Assembly (NCBI GenBank): GCA_036503555.1
Contig: DASXWQ010000051.1
Location: 74,269-138,268 of the forward strand
DNA: 64,000 nt
From: Actinocatenispora sp036503555
GTDB taxonomy: Bacteria > Actinomycetota > Actinomycetes > Mycobacteriales > Micromonosporaceae
Reading direction: 5' to 3'
The position numbers and the translations under genes were made by a program. The notes beneath the pieces are model-generated. The model had not been told where the DNA came from. It was given only the letters and a program-made list of their open reading frames with translations, and searched no databases. Positions 58,401-64,000 of the stretch are shown in pieces. Within the stretch, counting starts at the first letter, position 1. Each line of letters starts with the position of its first letter.

Positions 58401-59746
58401 TCCAGCGCCTCGTGCGGGTAGGCCGCCCCGTACAGCGAGGCGAGGCTGGCGAACTTCTCCGCCTCCATCGCGGCCTGCTCGCCGGCCCGGTGCGCCTGCT
58501 TCGTGTCGATGTACGACACGTCCTTGCCGGTGTACACCGGGTTCATGTCCCGGCTCTGCGGCGTGGCGGCGCGGCCCTCCCGGGCCAGGTCCGCCCGCAC
58601 CAGCGCGAAGAACTCGCGCGGCAGGCCCGAGACGAACCTCGGCCACACGTACCTGTCGCGCCAGTGCCGGTGGATCTCGGTGACCCAGCGGTTCGGCGGG
58701 GTGTAGTCGGTGCCGACCGGCAGCAGGATCGTGCGGCCCGCGGCGACCGGCTTGAGCCCCTGGTACAGCTTGTAGGTCTGCTCCACCGCCTCGGCCAGCG
58801 TCGGCGACGAGTCCATCCACCAGCCCGCCGAGTAGTGGTTCGCCATGTACGCGGTGAGCACGCCGCGCCCGCTCGGCGAGATCCACTCGAACTCGGCCGG
58901 GAACTGCATGACCGTCGCGTCACCCGGCTCCGCGTCCCACATGGTGAGCATCGGGCCCCACTGGTGGAACGGGCCGCGCGCCCACGACGACGACGTGAGG
59001 CCCGCGTCCGCCACCATCCCCGGGAACTGCGGGTCGTGCCCGAACACGTCCAGCTGCCACGCCGTCGCCGGCTCCCCGCCCAGCACGCCGCGCTGGAACC
59101 CGATGCCGTACACCAGGTTGCGGGCCGTCGTCTCCGCCGCCGTCAGGTTCGAGTTCGGCTCGTTGTACGTGCCGCCCATCAGCTCCAGCCGACCGGCGGC
59201 GAGCAACGCCCGCAGCTCGTCCCGGTGCTCCGGGTACGCGTCCCAGAACGGCTTCAGGTAGTCCAGCTCGGCCAGCACGAACGTGTAGTCCGGGTCGCGC
59301 CGCGCCTGGTCCAGGTGCGCGCGTACCAGCGCGAAGCCCGGCATGCCGCGGTGGTTCTGGTCGGTCAGGTCCGGCCGCTGCCACTCGCTCGTGTACGCCG
59401 CCTGCGTGTTCCACCACACCGGGTCGTAGTGGAAATGGTTCACCATCACCATCGTCCAGCCCGGCTCGGCGACCGTCAGCGTGCCGGTACCGCCCGGCAC
59501 CGGTACGCCGTCGGCCGCGACCGCGACGTCGACGACCGCGCCGACCGGGGCGTCCACCTGTACGCCGATCTCGACGACGGACGCACCGGCGGCCGGCGCC
59601 GGCTCGGGTGTGGTGACCCCGGGACCCGTCACGGACAGCAGCGCGTCGGCCGGCTCGGCCAGACGTACCCGGACGACCTGGCGCGGCTCGTCCTCGGTGC
59701 CGACGAACAGGTCGGTCGACTCGACGGCGGTGATGGCAGGTGGCAC
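55481..59746 (-). CDS. Large GH38 alpha-mannosidase
   Basis: 1421 aa from GTG 59746, with GGGAG 7 bases upstream; a TTG at 59776 is less likely. The GH38 zinc site is NHFHYDPVWW (H104, H106, D108), the nucleophile Asp lies in WQLDVFGHDPQF (about D233), and HDAVTGSESDQVY supplies the late His/Asp. The N-terminal 95 residues are an extra beta domain, and the C-terminus adds NEW3-like beta-sandwiches (GYDVTVAPPATPTPGRYAVR, then a final TVTAELRNTN domain), making it longer than the usual 1000-1200 aa. No signal peptide. It contains TCCACTGTGGA copy 11. Confidence 0.85.
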   Translation of the reverse strand: MPPAITAVESTDLFVGTEDEPRQVVRVRLAEPADALLSVTGPGVTTPEPAPAAGASVVEIGVQVDAPVGAVVDVAVAADGVPVPGGTGTLTVAEPGWTMVMVNHFHYDPVWWNTQAAYTSEWQRPDLTDQNHRGMPGFALVRAHLDQARRDPDYTFVLAELDYLKPFWDAYPEHRDELRALLAAGRLELMGGTYNEPNSNLTAAETTARNLVYGIGFQRGVLGGEPATAWQLDVFGHDPQFPGMVADAGLTSSSWARGPFHQWGPMLTMWDAEPGDATVMQFPAEFEWISPSGRGVLTAYMANHYSAGWWMDSSPTLAEAVEQTYKLYQGLKPVAAGRTILLPVGTDYTPPNRWVTEIHRHWRDRYVWPRFVSGLPREFFALVRADLAREGRAATPQSRDMNPVYTGKDVSYIDTKQAHRAGEQAAMEAEKFASLASLYGAAYPHEALDSAWRQLAYGAHHDAVTGSESDQVYLDLMTGWREALDRASGVRDAAQRYLTGLVDTSGDGIAVTVHNGQSWSRTDVVTVTVEAPPGTRGFEVHDGDAVRPALVEAAGDGRAVVSFLAVDVPGIGHRTVHLVPSDVDGGGWTAVGGVSATSDRFAVRADPARGGGLDSVVDLATGRQLVAAGEVANELVVYDEYPEHPQFKEGPWHLLPSGGRTYARDTAATVRAERSALGERLVVSGAVGPVRYTQYVTVFAGVGRVDVRTRIDEFTGADKLVRVRFPTPVAGALPVSEVGDAVIGRGFGLIDVDSAEHPWTLDNPAYTWFGLSAAARVAVSTSDGDAGRRAIGIAEVVCPDDHDQGRVRPLVIALVGQGVTATTSRAGGSRYGLLDVDSNLPDVRILVGGPERNSYAARVLAEAGEAYADELKRQLAETGRARVWVPAARPLAEVWVPGADLRAPEALPCLVVDGVDDAALDAELAAVAADLADAEIGVTQRVPHGIGGYEDRSVGLLNRGIPGFAVTSDGALHLSLLRSCTGWPSGVWLDPPRRTAPDGTAFQLQHWTHELEYAFVAGDGDWRDAGMVAAGAGFTNPLRAVASDPHPGPVPATATLVEVSDGFVLTTLKPTGNPLAVGSAARPSAADGLTVRGYDAHGRGGAVRIACAAPVVAARAADLLERPGEALAVDGGAATLHSGPSDVVTAVLDVDATALPAAPATPLGATAEEVQPVFTRYWLHNSGPAPLGYQPVAVHVDPTRADVDGPVTLRVTIASDVVDAPRAGVAAVAVPDGWSASATALPYELAPGGHVGYDVTVAPPATPTPGRYAVRVELLDNGQRYADVALLRVPDGSGAEPAAVENPVAAQAIQGGDSGVELTLVDTEVTVSAGGTATVTAELRNTNHTDADVSVWALSPYETWGMVGPRVQGVTVPADGAARVTVTVTAPLDAAPRTGWLLLKAASAGAVRYSPAVPLTVRDDR
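56330..56340. repeat. TCCACWGTGGA palindrome, copy 11
   Basis: A perfect copy in the mannosidase gene, in the Leu-His-Ser-Gly frame on the minus strand. Confidence 0.8.
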
Positions 59747-59772
59747 GGACGGCTCCCGGGAAGAGTGGGCGA

Positions 59773-59780
59773 CCAATTGG
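59773..59780. promoter_or_regulatory. CCAATTGG palindrome upstream of the mannosidase
   Basis: A perfect 8-bp palindrome 27 bases before the chosen GTG, AT-rich for this DNA. It may be part of an operator; the CAATTG core recurs at 38856-38861. Confidence 0.25.
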
Positions 59781-59840
59781 CGACGATTCTGCCCCCGCGA
59801 TGCCGCGCCGAAGCCGAGACGAGCGCCACAATCCGTGCGG

Positions 59841-60341
59841 TCAGAACCGCCCGGACGTGCTCTTTGGGCGCGGACGTCGGGTTGGCGGCGCGTCGATGCC
59901 GGCCGCCGCCAGCGCCTCGCGCAGCCCGCGGGCGGCGAGCCGGTCGGCGCGTTCGTTGCCCTCGTGGCCGGCGTGGCCCTTCACCCAGTGCCACTCGACC
60001 TCGTGCCGCTCGGCCGCGGCGGCCAGCTCCTGCCACAGGTCCGCGTTCTTCACCGGCTGCCGGTCCGTGGTCCGCCAGCCGTTCGCCTGCCAGCGCGGCA
60101 GCCACTTCGTCACGCCGTTCCGGACGTACGTGCTGTCGGTGTAGAGCATGACCCGGACCGGCCGGGTGAGCCGGCGCAGCGCCTCGATCGGCGCGGTCAG
60201 CTCCATCCGGTTGTTCGTCGTGGTGCCGGCGTCGCCGCCGCACAGCTCCCGCTCGTGCGCCCCGTACGACAGCAGCGCGCCCCACCCGCCCGGCCCGGGG
60301 TTGGGTACGCACGCGCCGTCGGTGTACACGGTGACCTCCAC
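59841..60341 (-). CDS. rnhA: Ribonuclease HI
   Basis: 166 aa. The four catalytic acids are present: D8 in VYTDGA, E47 in NRMELTA, D69 in LYTDSTY and D133 in NERADRLA, with the conserved H-rich loop GHAGHEGN. It cuts RNA in RNA-DNA hybrids during replication. GTG 60341 lies 6 bases after a TACGGT -10 box, implying a leaderless message; GTG 60347 is possible. The last 15 residues are basic (PPTRRPRPKSTSGRF). Confidence 0.9.
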   Translation of the reverse strand: MEVTVYTDGACVPNPGPGGWGALLSYGAHERELCGGDAGTTTNNRMELTAPIEALRRLTRPVRVMLYTDSTYVRNGVTKWLPRWQANGWRTTDRQPVKNADLWQELAAAAERHEVEWHWVKGHAGHEGNERADRLAARGLREALAAAGIDAPPTRRPRPKSTSGRF

Positions 60342-60369
60342 CGCCACACCGTACCGGCTCGCCTGGACA

Positions 60370-60381
60370 GCACCGCGGTGC
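60370..60381. terminator. 12-bp palindrome after the mannonate dehydratase gene
   Basis: GCACCGCGGTGC is a perfect palindrome in the 67-base gap between the dehydratase stop and the RNase HI start; it may end the dehydratase operon. Confidence 0.3.
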
Positions 60382-60408
60382 GCCGCTCCCTCCGCCCGGT
60401 GCGCGCGG

Positions 60409-61437
60409 TCAGAGGTCGAGTGCGTGGAACACGCCCTGGAGGTACCCGATGGCGTGCGCGCGGCCGCGACTGACGTACGCCTCGGGGGAGGTGTCCGCCC
60501 ACGTGTCGCGGTCGCCGACGAGTGCCGGGACGTGGTCGTCGATGACGAAGCCGGTGAAGCCCGCGGCATGCAGGTGCCGGACCACGCGGGCCGGCGAGAT
60601 GTTGCCCTCGCCGAGGAAACACTCCGCGAACCGCGGCACCGTCCCGCGTACGTCACGGAAGTGCACGCAGCAGATCCGGTCACCGCCGAGCCGGTCCACC
60701 ACCTCGGTCACCGCCTCCTCGCCGCCCATCTCGGAGACCGTGCCGACACACAGGTTCAGCCCCCACGCCGGGCTGCCCTGCGCCTGCCGGTCCGCCTCGA
60801 CCAGCGCGTCCGGCGACACGAACACCCGCGCCGCGCCGCCCAGCGGTACGTCGACCGGCGGGTCGTCCGGATGCAACGCGAGCCGCACGCCGGCCTGCTC
60901 GGCGATCGGCAGCACCGCGTCGAGGAAGTACCGGTGGTTCGCCCACATCGCCTCGGCGTCGATCGGCTCCGTGACCGGCTCGCCTGGCGTCAGCTTGTAG
61001 TCGGCGAGTGCGTTGCCGCGCGCCGCGTCCGCCAGGTCGAACGCGGTGACCGTCGCGCCACCCCGGCCCGCGGCGCGCAGCTCGGTGCGCCACACGTACG
61101 TGGTGATGAAGTTGTAGCCGAGGACCGGGATGCCGGCGCGGCCCATGTTCGTGACCGTGCGCCGGTAGTTGTCGATCTGCTCGTCCCGGCCCGGCAGGCC
61201 GCGCTGGATCCGCCAGAAGTGCGCGGCCGGCACGTTCTCCAGACCCTCCAGGCGCAGCCCGTCGGCCTCGCACCGCTCCCGCAGCGCCGTCAGCTCCGCC
61301 TCGCTCCAGTACCCGTCCGTACCGGCGAGGTTGCTCGGGTTGTGCAACTGCACGCTGTCGAGGCCGAGCTGCCGGGCGAACGTCGCCGTGCGCTCGTCGT
61401 ACTCGTCGATGTGGCCGAGACTGATCCGCATCACCAT
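60409..61437 (-). CDS. uxuA: Mannonate dehydratase (UxuA-like)
   Basis: 342 aa, TIM barrel. The UxuA landmarks are present: GLRLEGLENVPAAHFWRIQR, YNFITTYVWRT, RLALHPDDPPV, LNLCVGTVSEMGG, and CVHFRDVRGTVPRFAECFLG. The enzyme dehydrates D-mannonate to 2-keto-3-deoxygluconate in hexuronate breakdown. ATG 61437 lies 4 bases after the SDR stop, so the two form an operon; the SDR may supply mannonate or a related acid. The gene is close to the usual length. Confidence 0.85.
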   Translation of the reverse strand: MVMRISLGHIDEYDERTATFARQLGLDSVQLHNPSNLAGTDGYWSEAELTALRERCEADGLRLEGLENVPAAHFWRIQRGLPGRDEQIDNYRRTVTNMGRAGIPVLGYNFITTYVWRTELRAAGRGGATVTAFDLADAARGNALADYKLTPGEPVTEPIDAEAMWANHRYFLDAVLPIAEQAGVRLALHPDDPPVDVPLGGAARVFVSPDALVEADRQAQGSPAWGLNLCVGTVSEMGGEEAVTEVVDRLGGDRICCVHFRDVRGTVPRFAECFLGEGNISPARVVRHLHAAGFTGFVIDDHVPALVGDRDTWADTSPEAYVSRGRAHAIGYLQGVFHALDL

Positions 61438-61441
61438 GCCG

Positions 61442-62284
61442 TCACCGCCCCTCGGTCTCGTCGCCGTCCGGCAGCGCCACGCCGATCGTGGCGAGCAACC
61501 CACCCTCCACCGGTACGTCCGCGCCGGTGAGGAAGCTCGCCCGCGGCCCCGCCAGGAACGCGATCACCTCGGCGATCTCGCGCGGGCGCGCGATCCGGCC
61601 CAGCGGGTGCGACCCGCCCCACCGGTCCAGCAGGGCGCGTACCGCGTCGGGGTCGTCACCGGCGAACAGCCCGGCCGAATGGCGCAGCATCGGCGTGTCG
61701 ACCGAGCCGGGGCTGACCGCGTTCGCGCGTACGCCGTGCCGTGCCTCGTCCACCGCGATGGACCGGACCAGCGCCCCCAGCGCACCCTTGCTCGCCGTGT
61801 ACGCCGCCACGTCCGTCTGCGTCGCGTGCCCCTGCACCGAGGAGACGACCACGATCGATCCGGCCGTACCCCGGCGCAGGTACGGGATCGCCGCTCGCGC
61901 GGTCAGGAACGCGCCCTTCGCGTTCACCGCGAACACCTCGTCCCAGGTCGCCTCGTCGGTCTCCGCGACGCTGCCGTACCGCTGGATGCCGGCGGAGACG
62001 ACGAGCGTGTCGAGCCCGCCGTACGCGGCGACGGTGCGCTCGACGGCCTCGGCGACCGACGCCGCGTCCGAGACGTCCGCCTCGATCGGGATCGCCCGGC
62101 CGCCGGCTGCGGTGATCGCGTCGGAGACCTCCGCCGCCTCGTCGAGCTTCACCGCGGTGACGGCGACGGCCGCGCCGCGTTCGGCGAGCAGCTCGGCCGT
62201 GGCGCGGCCGATCCCGCCCGCCCCGCCCGTCACCAGCGCCCGCCGGCCCGCATGCTCACCGTCGGTGCGTGCGTGGTACGCCAT
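61442..62284 (-). CDS. Short-chain dehydrogenase (sugar-acid type)
   Basis: 280 aa. NAD(P) loop TGGAGGIGRATAE, NAG replaced by SAG in VVSAGIQRYG, catalytic Ser in VVVSSVQG, Tyr/Lys in AAYTASKG, and the NAVSPGSVDTPM motif. The FabG-like fold and position before mannonate dehydratase suggest oxidation or reduction of a hexuronate, for example fructuronate to mannonate. AAGGA precedes ATG 62284. About 720 bases of non-coding DNA lie upstream. Confidence 0.8.
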   Translation of the reverse strand: MAYHARTDGEHAGRRALVTGGAGGIGRATAELLAERGAAVAVTAVKLDEAAEVSDAITAAGGRAIPIEADVSDAASVAEAVERTVAAYGGLDTLVVSAGIQRYGSVAETDEATWDEVFAVNAKGAFLTARAAIPYLRRGTAGSIVVVSSVQGHATQTDVAAYTASKGALGALVRSIAVDEARHGVRANAVSPGSVDTPMLRHSAGLFAGDDPDAVRALLDRWGGSHPLGRIARPREIAEVIAFLAGPRASFLTGADVPVEGGLLATIGVALPDGDETEGR

Positions 62285-62330
62285 CGTGCCGTCCTTTCGG
62301 TGCTGTCGCTTCGTTCTGCCGGCCGCCGGG

Positions 62331-62357
62331 TTGTCCACAGGGCTGGCGTTGTCCACA
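62331..62357 (+). promoter_or_regulatory. Two direct TTGTCCACA (DnaA-box-like) sites
   Basis: TTGTCCACA occurs at 62331-62339 and 62349-62357, 18 bases apart in the same direction, each followed by G. This is the actinobacterial DnaA-box consensus. No dnaA, dnaN or other origin gene is near, so this is not an oriC; a titration site or a DnaA-regulated promoter is possible. Confidence 0.5.
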
Positions 62358-62743
62358 GGCGTACCGGGGCGGGGCGGGCGTCGCGGGTAGGATGGACCCG
62401 GGGTCGCCCCCCTGGGATGGGTGGGGGCTATCTGGGCCGCGCGACACAACGATCCCACCCCCTCGACCCCCTTCCATCGGCGTCGACGAGAACCCCGCAC
62501 CCGCGTCGCCGCCGGGCGCGCCGTGACCTCCCCGGCGTACCGTTCCGCGTCCGCCCGAGCGCAGGCTGCGACCCGCAACCGGTCCGACGCGCCCGCGGAC
62601 AACGCGACCCCGGACGACCTGCCCGCGGACAACACGCCCGCGAGCCAGATCCCTTACCGCGCAGCGGTTTCCGACATGACGACCCCGCTCCGGGTCGACG
62701 CGTCGGCCTACGGCAAGCGGCGCCGAGCCGCACATCGAGTCGT

Positions 62744-62755
62744 ACCAACGTTGTC
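62744..62755. promoter_or_regulatory. LacI-type dyad (ACCAACGTTGTC)
   Basis: CAACGTTG is a perfect 8-bp palindrome with central CG; its right half (ACGTTGTC) is identical to that of the stronger dyad at 62954. Confidence 0.4.
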
Positions 62756-62953
62756 TCGGGCTCCGGCAGCGGCGGCGCGGACGATCGTGGCGCCGACGGG
62801 TTCACCCACGTCCGGGCGGGCGGCCAGGAACAGCGCGGTCGCGGCGACATCGCCGGCGCAGCAGGCGTTCCCGATGTATCACCGGATACCTCGCCCGCGC
62901 AGTCCGCCATCACCGTCCCTCTCGGTGCAACGCAGTGCACCGTACCGACCGCA

Positions 62954-62965
62954 GACAACGTTGTC
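62954..62965. promoter_or_regulatory. LacI-type operator (GACAACGTTGTC)
   Basis: A perfect 12-bp palindrome with the central CG typical of LacI-family operators, 43 bases after the LacI gene stop and upstream of the SDR/dehydratase operon. Confidence 0.5.
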
Positions 62966-63007
62966 CAGGCATGGCCCACACACCAACGCGAGCAGCAGCC
63001 GGAGCGG

Positions 63008-63979
63008 TCAGCCGGCGCTGCGCTCGACCAGCACGGTCGGTACGACGACGGTCTGCGGGCGTGAGCTCTCCCCGGCGATCCGGCGGAACAGCAGCTCGGC
63101 GGCGACCCGGCCCATCTCGCGCGCGTCGTAGCTGACGATCGTCAGCGGGTGCGGCATCAGCGCCGCGGTCTCGAAGTCGTCGAACCCGACGATCGCGACG
63201 TCGCCGCGTCGCCGCCCCAGTACGCTCAGCGCGCCCAGCGTCAGCCGGTTGTTCAGGGTGAACAGCGCCGTCGGTGGCTCGTCGGAGTCGAGCATCTGCG
63301 TCACCGCCAGCTCGGTGTCGGCGAGCGTGTGCAGCCCGTACCGCACCAGGTCCGGCCGGTACGGTACGCGCGCCCGCTCCAGCGCCGCCTCGGCCGCCGA
63401 CATCCGCTCCCGCATCGTGTAGATGCCGAGCCAGTCGGCCAGTACGCCGATGCGGCGGTGTCCCTTCGCCACCAGGTACTCGATCGCGGTGCGGGCGCCG
63501 CGGGCGTTGTCGATGAGGACCGTGTCGGCGCGCAGGTTCGTCGGCGGCCGGTCGAGGAACACGACCGGGGTGCCGAGCTCGATCTCGGCCCGCAGGTACA
63601 CCTGGTCGGTGGCGGCGGGGACGACGAGGAGGCCGTCGACGCGTCGCTCGCACATCTGCAACAGCAGGCGGCGTTCCCGCTCGCCGTCTTCCTCCGAGCT
63701 GGCCGTGATCAGCATCGTGTCGTGCGCCTGGGCGCACTCGGCCGCGGCGGCGGCGATGGCCGAGTAGAACGGGTTGGCGAGGTCCTCGATGAGCAGCCCG
63801 ACCGTCGCCGACGTCGTACGGGAGCGCAGGTTGCGGGCCATGTCGTTGCGGCGGAAGCCCAGCTCGGTGACCGCCGCGAGGACCCGCTCGGCGAGCGTCG
63901 CGTCGACCGTCGGCACGTTGTTGACCACCCGCGACACGGTCTTCAGGCTGACGCCGGCCACGCGGGCGACGTCGGTCAT
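63008..63979 (-). CDS. LacI-family regulator of the hexuronate operon
   Basis: 323 aa from ATG 63979. MTDVARVAGVSLKTVSRVVN is the DNA-binding domain and LLIEDLANPFYSAIAAAAAE opens the sugar-binding core; VAIVGFDDFETAALMPHPLT is the usual late segment. The frame stays open to the window edge (…RRPT before the Met), so the true start may lie outside. It is upstream of the SDR and mannonate dehydratase genes and close to two LacI-type dyads, which it probably binds. Confidence 0.8.
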   Translation of the reverse strand: MTDVARVAGVSLKTVSRVVNNVPTVDATLAERVLAAVTELGFRRNDMARNLRSRTTSATVGLLIEDLANPFYSAIAAAAAECAQAHDTMLITASSEEDGERERRLLLQMCERRVDGLLVVPAATDQVYLRAEIELGTPVVFLDRPPTNLRADTVLIDNARGARTAIEYLVAKGHRRIGVLADWLGIYTMRERMSAAEAALERARVPYRPDLVRYGLHTLADTELAVTQMLDSDEPPTALFTLNNRLTLGALSVLGRRRGDVAIVGFDDFETAALMPHPLTIVSYDAREMGRVAAELLFRRIAGESSRPQTVVVPTVLVERSAG

Positions 63980-64000
63980 GGTCGGCCGGCGCGGCGCGGA

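Larger units (their letters stand above)
62285..63007. other. Gene-poor region with DnaA-like boxes and LacI-type sites
   Basis: About 720 bases with no supported gene. The shadow frames here have Arg/Pro-rich composition and no ribosome sites. It contains two TTGTCCACA boxes, two LacI-type dyads and direct repeats (GCCCGCGGACAAC twice, near 62590 and 62623). It is the upstream region of the SDR/mannonate dehydratase operon. Confidence 0.5.

Noticed and set aside
62331..62357. Chromosomal origin of replication
   Set aside because: Two DnaA boxes alone are not enough; there is no cluster of boxes and no dnaA, dnaN, recF, gyrB or rpmH nearby.
62421..63131. 236-codon plus-strand frame in the 62.3-63.0 kb gap
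   Set aside because: The composition (Arg, Pro, Ser, Ala) and lack of a start signal match non-coding shadows; its end also runs antisense to the LacI gene.
1..64000. tRNA, rRNA, CRISPR, prophage or insertion sequences
   Set aside because: No cloverleaf-like segments, spaced repeats, integrase, transposase or phage structural motifs were seen on either strand by eye; a covariance search was not possible.

Overview
The window is very GC-rich (about 70-75% by eye) with GTG starts, many 4-base stop/start overlaps, twin-arginine and lipoprotein exports, an SRPBCC/TetR/LacI/MFS-rich gene set and promoters that often lie only 6-8 bases before the start codon. This fits a soil-type, probably filamentous actinomycete (Actinomycetota). 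The genus cannot be fixed from sequence alone. I see no rRNA, tRNA, CRISPR array, insertion sequence or phage gene. Coding density is high, and most of the interest lies in operon architecture, operators and DNA-level repeats.

Layout. 0-17.5 kb holds small metabolic and stress genes: the end of a 2-hydroxyacid dehydrogenase, a secreted beta-propeller, two MFS exporters, a phosphotransferase, an LLM flavoprotein, VOC, DinB and SRPBCC proteins with a TetR regulator, a pentapeptide-repeat protein, an aldo/keto reductase, an ArsR regulator, a UbiA-type prenyltransferase next to a B12-binding radical SAM enzyme, an exported M23 peptidase and an unusual cytochrome P450.

17.7-32.3 kb is one divergent catabolic locus. 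The left arm (minus strand) encodes an XRE-cupin regulator, a DapA-family aldolase/deaminase and a three-subunit flavin/iron-sulfur amino-acid dehydrogenase (HcnABC/OoxABX/D-hydroxyproline dehydrogenase type). The right arm (plus strand) encodes a complete family-5 peptide ABC transporter, an amidohydrolase, a TIGR04076 protein, an LLM flavoprotein, a DUF885 peptidase and an NTF2-like protein, almost all with overlapping start and stop codons. A 42-bp dyad with two overlapping promoters sits between the arms. The simplest reading is import of a small peptide or opine-like compound, hydrolysis, oxidation of the released imino/amino acid, and cleavage or deamination by the DapA-like enzyme. The substrate is an inference.

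32.4-43.8 kb: a secreted GH13 amylase-type enzyme, a decayed flavoprotein remnant, an LLM enzyme, a NUDIX hydrolase, a DUF1992 protein, an exported six-hairpin glycosidase, an HTH regulator with a coupled MFS transporter, an SDR/TetR pair with twin operators, and a membrane-anchored esterase.

43.8-64 kb is largely sugar metabolism: a phosphomannose-isomerase-like protein, a divergent ROK kinase and a LacI regulator in one coupled operon; a 1421-aa GH38 alpha-mannosidase coupled to an unknown protein; and mannonate dehydratase plus an SDR beside another LacI regulator. Between them lie a Ser/Thr kinase carrying a ricin-type lectin domain, an amino-acid permease/small membrane protein/M20 dipeptidase operon, a free-standing FtsX-ectodomain lipoprotein and RNase HI. 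An 11-bp palindrome, TCCACWGTGGA, recurs 11 times across the window in different reading frames, far more than base composition predicts.
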